DNA from: Hyperoodon ampullatus
Lineage: Eukaryota; Chordata; Mammalia; Artiodactyla; Ziphiidae
Direction: 5' to 3'
Length of the DNA: 64,000 nt
Assembly (NCBI GenBank): GCA_949752795.1
Contig: OX457070.1
Location: forward strand, 39,519,185-39,583,184
Below are positions 1 to 12,330 of the stretch, one piece after another. Each line of letters starts with the position of its first letter. Position 1 is the first letter of the stretch. Below the pieces are notes generated by a model that saw only the letters and a program-made list of their open reading frames with translations, searched no databases and had not been told where the DNA came from. Made by a program: the position numbers and the translations under genes.

Positions 1-2105
1 AACCAGCAGAGTTGTCTTCTACCTGTGCTTTTATCTTTTTATATGTTGGGGTTGTTGAAATTTTGAGTAAGATTTTATTTCAAGAGAGGTAATGCAACAT
101 TTGCTTTAAAAAAGATTTTTTAAAAAGGAAGGAGAGAATTTTCTTGAAGATCATTGTTCTAGATTGTTCTTAAAAGACTGTGTGAAAAGTAATGGAAAAA
201 ACAGTCACCTGTACAGATGCTGTCTGTATTAGATGCCTAACGTCTTGTGAATTAAACACATATAACCATCATTTATGTTATAAAGCTAAAACATTTCCAA
301 CATTGCCTGTTCCTTCTTTGTCAGTGACCATCTCTATTTGTATATGTAGGTACATACATGTGTGTGGTTTCTACAAAACAGTAGAATTGCTTCGAGTCCT
401 CCTTCAGGTTTGTTTTCGTGCCTTTCTGACGATAAGTCACTTGTATACCTTTCTGTACACAGTATCGCAATTAACAGCTGGTAGATGAAGGGTGCACTTA
501 GATGCTAAGGATACAGAGATGATTAGGATAAGATCCCAGAACTCAAGTCATGGGGTTAGTTTGATTTTTGTTTTATTTGGAAAGCATACTAGGGTAGGTA
601 AGGTATGTAAAATAGATTGCAATTGGGCATGTAAGCCCTTTCTGTGATTCAGAAATGTCATAAATGGTCCTCTGCCTCATTTATTAGGGGAATCCCATTT
701 TAGGAATGAAAACTGAAGCACCCCATTATCAGTAAGGTTAAAACATACCGCTTTGACTACAATGCCATATCAAATTTGCCTGTGATATACACAACTTGCA
801 AAATCTAGCTACAAATTCTAACATGTTTCTTTTTTTAAAAAACTGATGCTTAGACGTTAGAACATTTTTTTTTTTTTTTGTAGAAGAAATAGTTTTTTTT
901 TTCTGCTTTTTTAGTGCATGAAAAAGTTGACTCACAACCTGGTCTTTTTTTAATACCTCTGACAGTGTCGTGAAGAAGAAATTATTCTCTCGACTTACAG
1001 TTTTATCTGACTGTAACTTATGGACAAGGAGTAGCAGAAAGAGAAAAGAACTGATTTGACTGACTAATATAGGAGAAAGTATTTGACTGAATAATCAAAA
1101 TAGGAATTTTCTTCTAGGTTATCGTTCGTCACTCACATGAACTTGGACAAGCCCAAGCAGGAACCTTAATAGGCTTTAAAAATAACTCTTTCATAATACA
1201 GTAGACCATACAATACTGTTTAGATTATTTTATTTCCATAATAAACCCTCATTAAGTATATTTATCTAATGATATGACAGAACTGAAGGGAAAGAGAATA
1301 TAAAAAAAATATGTGCATGTGTTAAACATTAGCCCTTGCAGAAGGTTTATAAATAAATTACAGATAATTTATAGAATCATGCCATATTTATAATTGCATG
1401 TTTAAAGCAATCTTCTTATGGTAATTGTATTGTATGGCCGACTCTAAGAAGGGGGAAATTATAAATTTATATTTCCTGAGTTTACTGAGATGTGCTGTCT
1501 TTTATAGGTAAAATCATATTGTGTAAAATTCAGAGTGGAAAATGAAGCTTCTATTTCAGTGTGACTCATACCCCATTACTAAACGTTCAGAAGGCTCAGC
1601 ATAAAAAATTAAATGTTCACTATTTCTCAAAGAGGTCATAGCTTAAATTCCAAATTAATTTTCAAACAAGGCTGCTACAAAAGAATCAATAAACTTTGTA
1701 TGACAAAGCAAAACTCTGTCGGTGCCTTCAAGGTAAGTGATAAACAGGTCCTCCTTTGAGGAGAATGAAGGATTTCAACTTCCCTTGCAGATTTCCAGTG
1801 AATGCTAGTTCCTCCTGAAATTATTTCAACATGAGAAACAAGACTGAAGCTGTAAAATACCAAAGTAACCAAGAAAGCCAAGCCCACTGATCCCAAATGC
1901 ATCACTTGTTAGGATGTTCCTTAACACTTTGGACAGGAATAATTAAGTAAATTAACCTGTCATTGTGATGAGAAAATTAAACACATTATGCTGTATACTT
2001 TTAAAAGTATAACATAACCTTATAGAGTAGGTTGAAGGACCTGTTAATTTATACTTTTAGAGCAGAAAACTGATGGTTAGGAGATATGCCCAAATAAATA
2101 AATTA
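1..2105. other. Unique AT-rich DNA, no gene seen
   Basis: AT-rich sequence with short poly(T) runs near 868-900. Open frames are under 100 codons with no recognisable domain. One acceptor-like site at 1118 is followed by a short open frame, but no donor follows (see rejected items). Confidence 0.5.
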
Positions 2106-3215
2106 ATTCAACAAATATTAATGTTTAGCAATCACCTACTCTACTCCAGGCACAGCTCAAGGTGCTGGGAAAACATCTGTGAACAAAATAATGTCTCTGC
2201 CCTCAGGGAGTTTACATTTTAGCTTTAGAGATAGAAAGGACAATGATTTGGAAACATTGTTTAACATACAGAGAAAAATAAAAAGGGTAAGAATAGAAAG
2301 GGTAATAAGAGATACTCTTTTAGACGTATAATCAGGGACATCCTCCCTAATTAGGAGACATTTGCCCAAAGATCTGGATGAAGTGAGGAGGATGTAAAGA
2401 TGTAGCCATAAAGCATTTTACACAGTGCAAAGACCCTGAGTTGGGAATAAAGCTGGTGTGCTATAGGACAGCAAGTATAGCAGACGAGAGTAAGAATGGG
2501 AAAAAGAGGTGGGGGAAAAGGTCAGAGAGGTAGGTGCTAGTTAGATCCAGATGAAGGTCAGAATAACAGTCAGGTTATGCAAGATCATGCTGTGGTAACA
2601 AACAATCCCCAAATCTCTGGGCTGAAGACAACTTTCTTGCTCACATCATGTCTACCCCAGGTAGGTTGGAGGCTCTGCAGTGTGTCAGCCTCATCCTGAG
2701 AACCAGGAGGACGGAGCAGCCACTATCAGGAACACTGCTGGTCATAGTGGCAGGGGGAAAAAGAGCTCTGAAGGGTCTCCTATTAGCAATTAATGTCCCA
2801 GAGTGGAAGTAACACAGTGGCCAGATCTAGTCAACATTCAATGATGGTGCAGGTAGGAAGAAGAGACACTGGTGGGAAGGAAGCACAGTTCTACCACATG
2901 TCCAGTAAGGGAAGAACATTAATGAATCCTGTGGTAAGAATATTGGGTTTTATTCCAGTGAGATGGGAAGTTATAAGAGGCTGATGAACTGTTTTTACAG
3001 GATCACCTGACCTCTGCATGAAGAATATAGAGTTAAGGTGGCAAGAGGGAAACAGAGAGACCGGTAATTAGATTATAGCAATAATTTAGGTGAGACATAA
3101 TAATGGCTTGGGCTAGGCTGGTAGTAGTGGAGGTTGGATTTAGGATGCCATGTTGAGTAGAGTTATGACTAAGTATGTGAAAGAGCCTGCTGAAATATAA
3201 TGGGAAGTGATGGAG
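2106..3215. repeat. Ancient interspersed repeat, interrupted
   Basis: The left part (2106-2240) has the look of a very old MIR/L2/L3-type end: a 'cctactctactccaggcacagc' style core followed by a 'gccctcagggagtttacatttt' style motif. The part from about 2941 to 3215 resembles another common ancient mammalian repeat (an 'agcaataatttaggtgagac' style motif). I cannot name the families with certainty. A different old repeat at 2563-2940 seems to split it. Confidence 0.35.
2563..2940 (+). repeat. Old repeat nested inside the 2.1-3.2 kb repeat
   Basis: This segment begins with a 'gctgtggtaacaaacaatcc' motif and contains 'gctggtcatagtggcagggg', both familiar from an old, widely dispersed mammalian repeat whose name I cannot give. 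It interrupts repeat-like sequence on both sides, so it is probably the younger of the two. Boundaries are approximate. Confidence 0.3.
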
Positions 3216-3639
3216 TCTGTGGCCGAACTATTTTTAAGCCACTAACATCAGCCAAACAAAACACAAATTTGCAACTTCTGTAGTAAAGTGTGCTTCCTAG
3301 TTAAATAAAACTAATGGAAATAACAAATGAATAAATAAAGCAACCAATTCACTAGTCCTGAGTCTGAAGTATGTTAATGACACTTGAGCAGATACATGGT
3401 AACACATAAGCCGGTAAAACAAAGCACTCACTAGCCAGGTAAAAACAGCTTAATCAGAAAGTGTCAGATTGATCTAACATCTATTCAAAACCCATTATAT
3501 AATTTCCACCTCAAATAAATTTGAATTGGACTATGTGAATCTTGTGATTCTAGGTTCAAAACATAGGCTGCTAAATCCTCTTCACCACTGAATAGTGGTT
3601 CCATGAACATTTGGTGTGCAAAGTTTAGTGGGTTAAGAA

Positions 3640-3775
3640 CTTACCTGGCATGCATAAATGACAGTTCCTGTGTGCCATTAGATCTGGGGTGGGCCATGGG
3701 AGTCTACATTTCTAGCAAGTGCTCCATTTGGATGTGGGCAACCTAGGGACCACAACTTGAGAAATCATGGCTCTG
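3640..3775 (+). mobile_element. MER5-like hAT-Charlie remnant
   Basis: Diverged non-autonomous DNA transposon. The right part shows the MER5 signature: 'gatctggggtgggcc', then 'catttctagcaagtgctcc', ending in 'gggaccacaacttgagaaatcat', which corresponds to the usual terminal inverted repeat. The left terminus is eroded. It encodes nothing. Confidence 0.5.
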
Positions 3776-3870
3776 CCTGATTCTTAAAACAAGTTGCAAA
3801 TTTGACCTTTTCTCAGTCCATTCTCTCTTTCTGGCTGATATCATACAATGACTTCAACTACCATGTTTTG

Positions 3871-3966
3871 TTTTTTTTTTTTAAACATCTTTGTTGGAGT
3901 ATAATTGCTTTACAATGGTGTGTTAGTTTCTGCTTTATAACAAAGTGAATCAGCTATACATATACA
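3871..3966 (-). mobile_element. L1 3'-end fragment, heavily 5' truncated
   Basis: A T12 run at 3871-3882, the complement of a poly(A) tail, is followed by the antisense L1 3' end ('ttggagtataattgctttac', 'caaagtgaatcagctatac'). Only about 85 bases of 3' UTR remain, which is typical of severe 5' truncation. I could not define a target-site duplication. Confidence 0.75.
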
Positions 3967-4494
3967 AATAAGGAATCAACATTGGAATCTTCAATAATCC
4001 CATAACTGTCTCAAACTGGGATCTGGATTCATCTTCCTATAATATGGAGAAATATATGTACGTTAATGTGAGTGAAAACTGAATTTGAGAATTTTTACTT
4101 CTTCTTTTCCACAATTCTTTATTCCCTAAACTTTTTGTCATAAGCATTAATTACTCGAGGAGGAAAAACAAAAAGAAGAGAAAAAAGCATCTTATTAAAG
4201 GAATGCATTATAAAATATTGAAAAGAAAAAATTCTTATATCTCCACCAATATAACAAAGCTATTTTTATTTCTCTGTGTTTCTTTCCAGTCTCTATTCAT
4301 ATATTTTATTAAAATGTTCCTACATAGCTAAAAAAAATTTTTTTTTGACCTTTACTAAACAAGGACGGAGTTTATAGTCTTACAATTCCCGCTAAATTCT
4401 TGTACTATTCTTGGATGTGGTCAGCAGCTATTATTACTCACGTTCAGCAGTGAGGGAGAAGGCTCTGAGGGAAGCGATCCATCAGATGCCATGG
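3967..4494. other. Unique AT-rich DNA
   Basis: No repeat or coding signal recognised. Confidence 0.4.
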
Positions 4495-4532
4495 TTTCTC
4501 TCTCTCTCTCTCTTTCTCTCTCTCTCCCTCTC
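4495..4532 (+). repeat. (CT)n microsatellite
   Basis: Imperfect CT dinucleotide repeat of about 38 bases with ttt and cc interruptions. Confidence 0.9.
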
Positions 4533-4634
4533 ATGTTATAGATTTCTTACAATATTCCAGGCACAGTATTACATTCTAGAAACAAAACACTGATCAGAAC
4601 AAATGGATCCCTGTCTTCCTGTAGTATGTATTTT

Positions 4635-5235
4635 TTAAATTTTTGTTGAAATATAGTTGATATACAATGTTGTGCTAGTTTCAGGTGTATAGCAAAGTGA
4701 TTCAGTTATGTATGTAGGTTATTACAAGATACTGAGTATAGTTCCCTGTGCTATACAGTAGGTCCTTGTTATTTATCTATTTATATATATAGTAGTGTGT
4801 ATATTGTAATCCCAAACTCCTAATTAATCCCTCCTCCCACCTTCCCCTTTGGTTACCATAAGTTTCTTTTCTATGTCTTTGAGACTATTTCTGTTTTGTA
4901 AATAAGCTCATTTGTATCATTTTTGTGATTCCACATATAAACAATACCATATGATATTTGTCTTTCTCTGTCTGACTTCCTTCACTTAGTATGATAACCT
5001 CTAAGTCCATCCATATTGCTGCAAATGGCATTATTTTATTCTTTTTCATGGTTGAGTAATATTCTATTGCACATATATGTGTGTGTGTGTGTGTGTGTGT
5101 GCGTACTGGTGTGAGGTGATACCTCGTTGTAGTTTTGATTTGCCTTTCTCTAATAATTAGTGACGTTGAGCATTTTTTCCTCTGCCTGTTGGCTGTCTCT
5201 ATGTCTTCTTTGGAGAAATGTCTATTTAGATCTGC
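4635..5235 (-). mobile_element. L1 3' end with internal deletion
   Basis: Antisense LINE-1 3' UTR and the end of ORF2: 'gaaatatagttgatatacaa', 'ctatacagtaggtccttgtt' and 'ggtgtgaggtgatacctcg'. Flanks give an imperfect 15-bp target-site duplication at 4620-4634 and 5236-5250 (13 of 15 bases match), so both ends are defined. Compared with the copy at 8044-8965, about 310 bases of ORF2 C-terminal sequence are missing. A TG microsatellite (5079-5102) sits exactly at the gap. Non-functional. Confidence 0.85.
5079..5102 (+). repeat. (TG)n microsatellite inside L1
   Basis: About 12 TG units fill the breakpoint of the L1 internal deletion, grown from the natural 'atatatgt' of the L1 sequence. Confidence 0.9.
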
Positions 5236-5250
5236 TGTGGTGTGTATTTT

Positions 5251-6060
5251 AGAAGGAGCTTTCTTTCTGGTTCAGAGAAGTGAGATTAATAATGCTCAAT
5301 GAATAAACAATATTCACTACTCCAGCAAGAATATTTTGATTCTAGTCAAACGGTATTCACCACAAAAATTACTGTTAGAAACTGTAATGTCAACTCAACA
5401 TTTGGTTGAGTTTAGAGGAGATATTTGGTTTGGATACGTTCTAGGGTATCAGAAGGAATCAGATGGCTCACCACAGTCTTGTTACCACCACCTGGCCTCC
5501 TCTTTTGAAATTCAGAGCAAATAACATTTTGTTTCCTGGGGATTCCACAAATATTCCAGGGCTCTCCACACCCCTTTCTTTGGACATATACTCTCAACTT
5601 AGGGGCTAAGCAAGTAACATAAGTGAGTGATGTGCATCTGATAAAAATGCACATGTGTGAATGTCTTATGTGAATGTCTGCCAGGTACTGAAGCAAACAG
5701 AAGAGAATTTAGTGCCATCTGATTGTTGATGAAGGAATTTGGGCACAATGCTTCTAAACTAAGTGGTTTTTTTTTTAACAGCTGAAAATCTGGAATATTA
5801 ATACAAAAATTTCCATTTTAAACTATTAGCTCAAAAATTTCAAAATATTACATGAGCCAAATAAAGCATATCCACAAGCCATATTTGATCTGTGGTTCTA
5901 CACTTTGTGGCCTCTGTCTATACACCATAAATATTGGCACTTGCCACTTAATGAATTCCTGTAGCATTCTTAATCCCAGTAAGGTTGTAAATTCCATGAA
6001 GGCAGGGTCACTTATGTATCATGCAGCCCAGTGTTGAACATATGGTGGGTGATTGGAAGG
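5251..6060. other. Unique DNA, no gene seen
   Basis: Overlapping short open frames on both strands near 5336-5696 have no recognisable motif and no conserved splice context. Confidence 0.45.
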
Positions 6061-6065
6061 TAGTG

Positions 6066-6305
6066 TACCAAGAGCAGGGACTCAAAACCAGATTGCCTAG
6101 GTTCGAATCCTTGCTACCCCGTTTACTAGTTACGTGACTTTGGGCAATTTTCTTAATTTATTGTTGCTGTACTTTCCTCATCTGTTCAATGGAGATGATG
6201 TTAATTATATCTACCTCATAGGGTTATTTTGACAATTAAATGAGTTCATCCTTATAAAGCACTTAAAATAATGCCTGGAATATAGTAAGAACCATAATAT
6301 ATGCT
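6066..6305 (+). mobile_element. MIR SINE
   Basis: Near full-length ancient tRNA-derived MIR. Visible in order: 'gcctaggttcgaatccttgc' (B-box region), 'gtgactttgggcaattttct', 'ctcatctgttcaatggagatg' (CORE), 'ctacctcatagggttatttt' and 'gcctggaatatagtaagaac'. Diverged, as expected for its age. Confidence 0.85.
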
Positions 6306-7009
6306 TTTAATGTAAGTTAAATTAAAATAAATACATAATTAATATACTTGTTATATAGAATTGAGGGATCTACTTATACTTCCAATTTCATTCAATGACA
6401 GGAGCTCGTTTAGAAAATGAGTCCTTTTTTCATATATATATAAAGAGTCAAAGGTTTTAAATATCTGACCCAAAGAATATCAAAAAGTATAAAACCTAAC
6501 CATAAACCTTTTCTGATTTTTTATACTTTTGCTTTTTAAGATTTAAAAAATATATTTCTGAAAGGAAACAAAGCTATATGAAATGTTCTTTGCTTTTTAA
6601 TACCAAGCCACAGGTGTGAATGCTTCTAAACAGCTGATGAACATCTGGGCCACTAAGTGCACTGGTTTTTAAGGTTTCCTGTTATTTATTCGTTATGTGC
6701 TAGCCCATTAAACCATTTAGTGATCACTCATAAATTAAAACAAACTGATTACTTGCATCAAGTGTTCTAATAAAAACTATTTTTCAGTACAGAGGATTTC
6801 TATGCTCTTTTCCACATTGGAGTCACACTGGTATACAGACTGTGTGCGGATTTTCTGCACTTAGAGAATTGGTTACTGAGGCATAATTTAAGATATGCTT
6901 CATATTTTAAAGAATGCCTCCTATTGGTTTCTGTTACTTATGGAAAATTTATCGTCACCAATAGTTAAAAAAGATAAAGGAATATCTTTGCACTCTGGCA
7001 CAACACTCA
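6306..7009. other. Unique AT-rich DNA
   Basis: No gene or repeat recognised. Confidence 0.4.
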
Positions 7010-7195
7010 GAAGAACTGTAATAGTGGTTATTTTATTTAATCCTCACAATATTCCCATTTCCTCCAATTTTACTACTGAGGAAACTAAGATTTAGAAATG
7101 TTAGATAATGGAAAAGCTGACCAATTTCACAAAGCTCAAAAGTGCCACAAGTGGGATTTGAATCCAGCCTGGGTGTGGACAAAAGACAAATGTTT
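7010..7195 (-). mobile_element. MIR SINE, antisense
   Basis: Reads in order 'tttaatcctcacaatattcc', 'ttttactactgaggaaacta' and 'gtgggatttgaatccagcct', the reverse complement of the MIR core and tRNA-like part. Confidence 0.75.
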
Positions 7196-7415
7196 TGGAA
7201 CCTGTTCAACTCCATAAATTGTGGTTTGAGGCTGATATAGGTAAATAGAGTGTGACATCAAGCCTCAACACCATCAGTCAAAGGTATTTATTGAGCAGCT
7301 AGTATATGCCAGGGACTATTTCATTCTCTGACTCTTCTGTTATCTATTTCTATGCAGCTGAAGTTAAGAATATTTTGTCAATAACATACATGGAACATCG
7401 CTTCTACATAGAGAG

Positions 7416-7603
7416 CAGTGGTTCTCATAGTGTGGTTCCTGAACTAGCAGCATCAGCAGCATCTGTGAACTTGTTGGGAATGCATATTCTAGGCCCCCAC
7501 CCCAAGCCTGCTGAATTAGAAACGTGGGGGCGAAGCCCAGCAATCTACATTTTAACAGACCTTGAAGGTGATTCTGATGTAGGCTTAAGTTTGAGAAGCT
7601 CTG
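7416..7603 (-). mobile_element. MER5A (hAT-Charlie) copy
   Basis: Almost complete non-autonomous hAT element. It starts with the terminal 'cagtggttctcatagtgtgg' and ends with 'agtttgagaagctctg'. The internal 'gggaatgcatattctaggcc' and 'gcccagcaatctacatttta' match the MER5A pattern. Flanking 8-mers at 7408-7415 and 7604-7611 match at 6 of 8 bases, a worn 8-bp target-site duplication. Shorter open frames here are by-products. Confidence 0.8.
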
Positions 7604-8043
7604 GTAGAGTGGCAGAGAGCCCCAACTAAGAATGATAAGAGGTTTGTAAAGAAAGAGAAGGGTCCCTGCTCACAAGACCTTTAAAATCTTAGGTGTAACT
7701 ACTATAGAGAACAGGACATCAGCAAACAAACTGTAAATGGAGAGAGATGAGAAAACTCTGAAAAGAGACCTGATTCCCTGAGGTCAAGTGGTCTTCCCTG
7801 GAGATAGCACAGAGGTAGATAGTGACTTACAAAAGTAGCAATCCTACTAGAGGCATTATTTGATTTTCTTTCAGAAAACTTCTGGTTGTGGGTACACCAC
7901 CTGAGGTGTAATCCCATTCTAATCTGAAAAGCATACATCCCCTTTCCCTTGCCAGCCACCCCTCCCCTACTCACAAAATATTCATCTCAGAAAGCTGTCA
8001 CCCAATCAGCCAAGTCTACCTGTGTAGCTACTTTGATGTATTC
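7604..8043. other. Unique DNA
   Basis: No gene or repeat recognised. Confidence 0.4.
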
Positions 8044-8965
8044 TTTTTTTTTTTTAACATATATGTAACAATTTTTATTGAAATCCAGTAATCACAATGT
8101 AGTAGGTCTAGTAACTGCTGTAATTTAAAACAATTTTTTATTGGAGTATAGTTGCTTTACAATGTTGTGTTAGTTTCTACTGTACAACAAAGTGAATCAG
8201 CTATACGTATATGTATATCCCCTCTTTTTTGGATTTCCTTCCCATTTAGGTCACCACAGAGCACTGAGTAGAGTTTCCTGCACTATATGGTAGGTTCTCA
8301 TTAGTTATCTATTTTATACATAGTATCAATAGTGTATATATGTCAATTCCAATCTCCCAATTCATCCCACCCTGCCTTTCCCCCTTGGTATCCATATGTT
8401 TGTTCTCTATGTCTGTGTCTCTACTTCTGTTTTGTAAATAAGAGAGTCTATACCAATTTTTTCAGATTCCACATATATGTGTTAATATACGATATTTGTT
8501 TTTCTCTTTCTGGTGTACTTCACTCTGTATGACAGTCTCTAGGTCCAACCACATCTCTACAAATGACCCAATTTCGTTCATTTTTATGGCTGAGTAATAT
8601 TCCATCGTATATATGTACCACATCTTCTTTATCCATTCCTCTGCTGATGGACATTTAGGTTGTTTCCATGTCCTGGCTATTGTAAATAGTGCTGCAGTGA
8701 ACACTAGGGTGCATGTGTATTTTTGAATAATGGTTTTCTCTGGGTATATGCCCAGTATTGCGATTGCTGGGTCAGATGGTAGTTCTAGTTTTAGTTTTTT
8801 AAGGAACCTCCATACTGTTCTCCAAAGTGGCTGTATCAATTTACATTCCCACCAACAGTGCAAGAGGGTTCCCTTTTCTCCACACCCTCTCCAGCATTTA
8901 TTGTTTGTAGATTTGGTGATGATGGCTGTTCTGACCGGTGTGAGGTGATACCTCATTGTAGTTTT
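8044..8965 (-). mobile_element. 5'-truncated L1 with probable 3' transduction
   Basis: LINE-1 in antisense. The T12 run at 8044-8055 is its poly(A) tail. The canonical L1 3' terminus, with its own AATAAA (8137-8142 on the complement), begins only near 8134. Between tail and L1 lie about 75 bases of non-L1 DNA (8056-8130) with a second AATAAA (8074-8079) 18 bases from the tail. This looks like read-through past the L1 signal to a downstream one. Truncated at its 5' end inside ORF2 near 8965. No clear target-site duplication. Confidence 0.85.
8462..8960 (-). pseudogene. L1 ORF2 C-terminal fragment (reading frame intact)
   Basis: This is the last roughly 165 residues of L1 ORF2, a reverse transcriptase/endonuclease polyprotein. 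The Cys motif C-x3-C-x7-H-x4-C is intact ('[18 protein letters not shown]'), followed by '[12 protein letters not shown]' and '[14 protein letters not shown]', then the usual stop. Endonuclease and RT domains are absent through 5' truncation, so it cannot function. The frame runs on into flanking DNA up to 9025, and its first ATG is not an L1 start. The open frame suggests a fairly young insertion. Confidence 0.9.
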
Positions 8966-11956
8966 CTTTCTCTTGATTTCTCCTTTTTCCCTACCCTTCC
9001 TGAACCATGGGGCTAAAATCACCAAACCATTCAGAGTTAGATTTTGGCAATCACTTCCAGTTTTTCAAAGCAGTCACCAGGTCTCTGAGCCTCTGATGTG
9101 CCACCTGTAAATGGGTGGATATCCTTCCTGATCCCTTCCACATCTAAATTTTTCTGATTCTAAGGATCTGTGACACCCAGACAAACAGTGAGCTTACGTG
9201 AATTGGGGGACTCTGGCTGATGTGATCAGTTGAGACACTGACTTGACTAATGGCAAAAGCCACAGCATACATAGGCACCCAATGAGCCTGCTGTGTCCAT
9301 GCTCTAAGCAGTAAACCAGATTCATCCCAAATATTTTCATGGCCACTGAGCTTGGGACAATCATTCCAAGAAGGGAAAAAAGGGAAGAGCAAGAGAACAT
9401 GAGATTGCTTCTTATTTGTCCAGATTCTTACTTTGCACTTCCATGGTTTTATTTATATTCCAAGCACAAAGAACACCGTTTATTTGTATGTTTGGGGCAG
9501 ATGGCTACTTTTAAAAAATTAATCACAGCTTTTCTAGAGGAAGGAGGATGGTCATGATGAACCACAGTGGCGCCTTGCAGCCTTAAGATGCCCATTTTTA
9601 AAGCTTTATTTGCAATGTGGCGCATGATAATTGACAGACTTGACAAGCATTCTGGTTTCATGGGCTGCATGTCAGGATTCCTGCCCTATATTTCCATATC
9701 ACCGAGCACTGCCAGTGTGTCCTTGAACTAATTTAGAATCTCCCTGGGTTTCAGGTTCCCCATCTTCACTGAAGGCCCCACATCATTTGCCTCGTGCTTG
9801 CAAGATGTTCCTAAGCATGCAATACGCTGTCCTATTGCCCTGAGAGATTTCTTATCTCTTTATCCACAATGTTGATATCTATTTGCTTATCATTTAGAGA
9901 GAGCAACTCACATTGTATATTTCATCCCCCAAATAACATATGAATTGCATCAATCGGTGCAAAAAAGTTGACAACTGATTGTTTTAGTGCCAGAAAGCCA
10001 GTTTGACTCGATTCTTTTTTCAGTTTTTCAACTTCCTGCGTTTTACACCATATAGGTAGGAAAGCAGCTTAAATTTTCTTAAGACTTGTTAAGACCAGTA
10101 TGTAAGGATTTGAGGTTCTCTCTTTCCCCCCAAATTCTGTGAGTTTTAATTAATTCCCTGAGGGGAAGGGAGATACAGAATATCTGATAATATTAGACTC
10201 CAGTACCTCCAACTGATTTGTTGTATAAAGAATACCTTTAAAAATGACTGGTATATTTTAAAAACAGAAATCTATTTCACGTACTGCAGTAAGAACAGAA
10301 CAAAGGGCTTATCTTGCTGTAGGTATAATGAAGTAAAATGCAATTGATAAAGATAATCAGATGGTGCTGGGTTGTTTTAAATAGTTACTAAAAAGAAAAT
10401 GTGTGCATTCAAAAGAGGTTCAAAAAATTTTTTTCACCCAGAGCTTTGGAAAGAAACAACCCATGTTTGTAATCTTGTCCACATTAATTTTTACCGCCAT
10501 GGTCAAAGAGCCCCACCAGACTGAAGGTTGCGAATTTTTTATTTGGCTTCATCATAGAGGAATTAGCTCCCTCGGTGAACCAACCTGAAAAGACTCTAGT
10601 TTGGGGAAATAAGCAACGTTCACAGGAAAGAGGAAGTTTGAGGCAAACATATGGCTGAAATGCTCTAGTCAATTTCAGATCAAGCTGAGAGAGTTGAGAT
10701 CCTTTGGTTCAGGGATCCAGTTCACTGCACATTCCTACTGTGCCTGACTACTAATTGCATCCTATGTTTGTCAATCAAATATTTGCAATTAACAAAAATA
10801 TTCCCTTAAGAGACATGTAACAGAGCTGGCAAAGGATCTGGTGCTTTGCTAAGTAGAGCTAGCTGCACACAGAAAAATTTAAAAAATATATTAAAAATAT
10901 TCTGCTGCTGATGACACCACTAGATGCTCCCAGTCAAAACATTAACAAGCAGAATAGGTGGCATGGGGGCTTTTCAAAGGGATTTTGTTCAAAGAACAGA
11001 AACTTTGATCTCCTTGTCTCTGACCCCTCCTCCACCTCTGATTCTTCCATCTACAAGTACATATAGTGGTTTAATTTAACTCTGTTCATAATTTGCCTAA
11101 GGATAAAAGTTGATCTAGATGTTTTCACTCCAATCTTACATATGCTCTACTTTCTTACTCCCCCTCCTCCCCACACACAGATTTCAAGAGGGAGGGCTAG
11201 AGAGGAAGGTGACTGGAATATTAAGAACTATATGGTATTCGAGGAAACACTAATTTGTAAATTGGTAGAAATGCCAGTAATTTGTTGGGAATTGAAGACC
11301 TTCTGTATCTGAGAGTGAAGCTTGGCAGCTGTGCACTGTTGTTTTATAAATCAATATTACATCTGAAGGTGCTGTTTGAATGTTTGTGTCATTGGGGCTT
11401 GTCTCCAGCATAGTTCTGTGATAAGAAATGTTCAAACAAAACAAACACAGTCTCTTCCCGGTTCTTTAGGATAAAGTCCAAACATAATTCTACAACAGGG
11501 ATATAACATTCAAATCAACTACAGAACTTCTGTAATTACATAAAACCCCTCGACCACAGAAATGCTATTGAATTGGAGATGCTTTGCAATATTCCCCAGG
11601 ACAGGACTGTGTGGCTGTCAGATTAACAGAAGTCAAGAGGAGGTGAGACAATGCTCACCACTGCAAAACAAGCTTGGTGCATAATGAACGGAATATGCAT
11701 GCCTGTTTAGGAACTTAAGGTGAATTCAAGGTGACTTAGGGTCACATAAGGAGCCACAACGGTCACTAACTGGAAAAGTGAGCATTAAAAATTAGTCATT
11801 TGGTTTAAATAAGTTCATCTCAGTCTTTATAGGTACCATATAGGCTTAATCAAAAATAATTGCTGAAGTGAATTTTTCGGTGTTGTCTGGTTATTATCGG
11901 GCTCTGAGCTTCTGCGATTCTGTGCTGTGATTCTGGTTGCTGCAGGAGAGTTAAAG
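8966..11956. other. Unique DNA, no gene seen
   Basis: About 3 kb without a recognised repeat. Stretches near 9940-10060 and 10480-10700 look complex and low in decay, so conserved non-coding sequence is possible but untested. A short L2-like phrase ('ggataaagtccaaacataat') occurs near 11470. Open frames are all under 85 codons. Confidence 0.45.
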
Positions 11957-11970
11957 CTGAGCCGCTTTTT

Positions 11971-12330
11971 TTAATGAAAATTTTCCCCTGTTTATTTATT
12001 TTTTATTTTTGGCTGCATTGGGTCATCGTTGCTGCATGCGGGCTTTCTCTAGTTGTGGCGACCAGGGGCTATTCTTTGTTGCGGTGTGTGGGCTTCTCAT
12101 TGCTGTGGCTTCTCTTGTTGCAGAGCACGGGCTCTAGGCCCACGGGCTTCAGTAGTTGCAGCACGTGGGCTCAGTATTTGTAGAGTATGGGCTGAGAGTG
12201 CAGGCTCAGTAGTTGTGGTGCATGGGCTTAGTTGCTCCATGGCATGTGGGATCTTCCCGGACCAGGGAGCAAACCTGTGTCCCCTGCATTGGCAGGCAGA
12301 TTCTTAAGCACTGCACCACCAGAGAAGTCC
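11971..12330 (-). mobile_element. Older, long CHR-type SINE
   Basis: Antisense tRNA-derived SINE, longer (360 bp) and more diverged than the other CHR copies here. The 5' end reads antisense as 'ggatcttcccggaccaggga', 'ggcaggcagattcttaagca', 'ctgcaccaccagagaagtcc'. The 3' region is T-rich ('tttatttattttttattttt'). It is flanked by a 14-bp target-site duplication with one mismatch (11957-11970 and 12331-12344). Open frames across it are spurious. Confidence 0.85.

Noticed and set aside
1119..1207. Acceptor-like 'ttttcttctag' followed by a 29-codon open stretch ending in TAG
   Set aside because: No donor, no recognisable peptide and no other exon nearby; such matches are common by chance.
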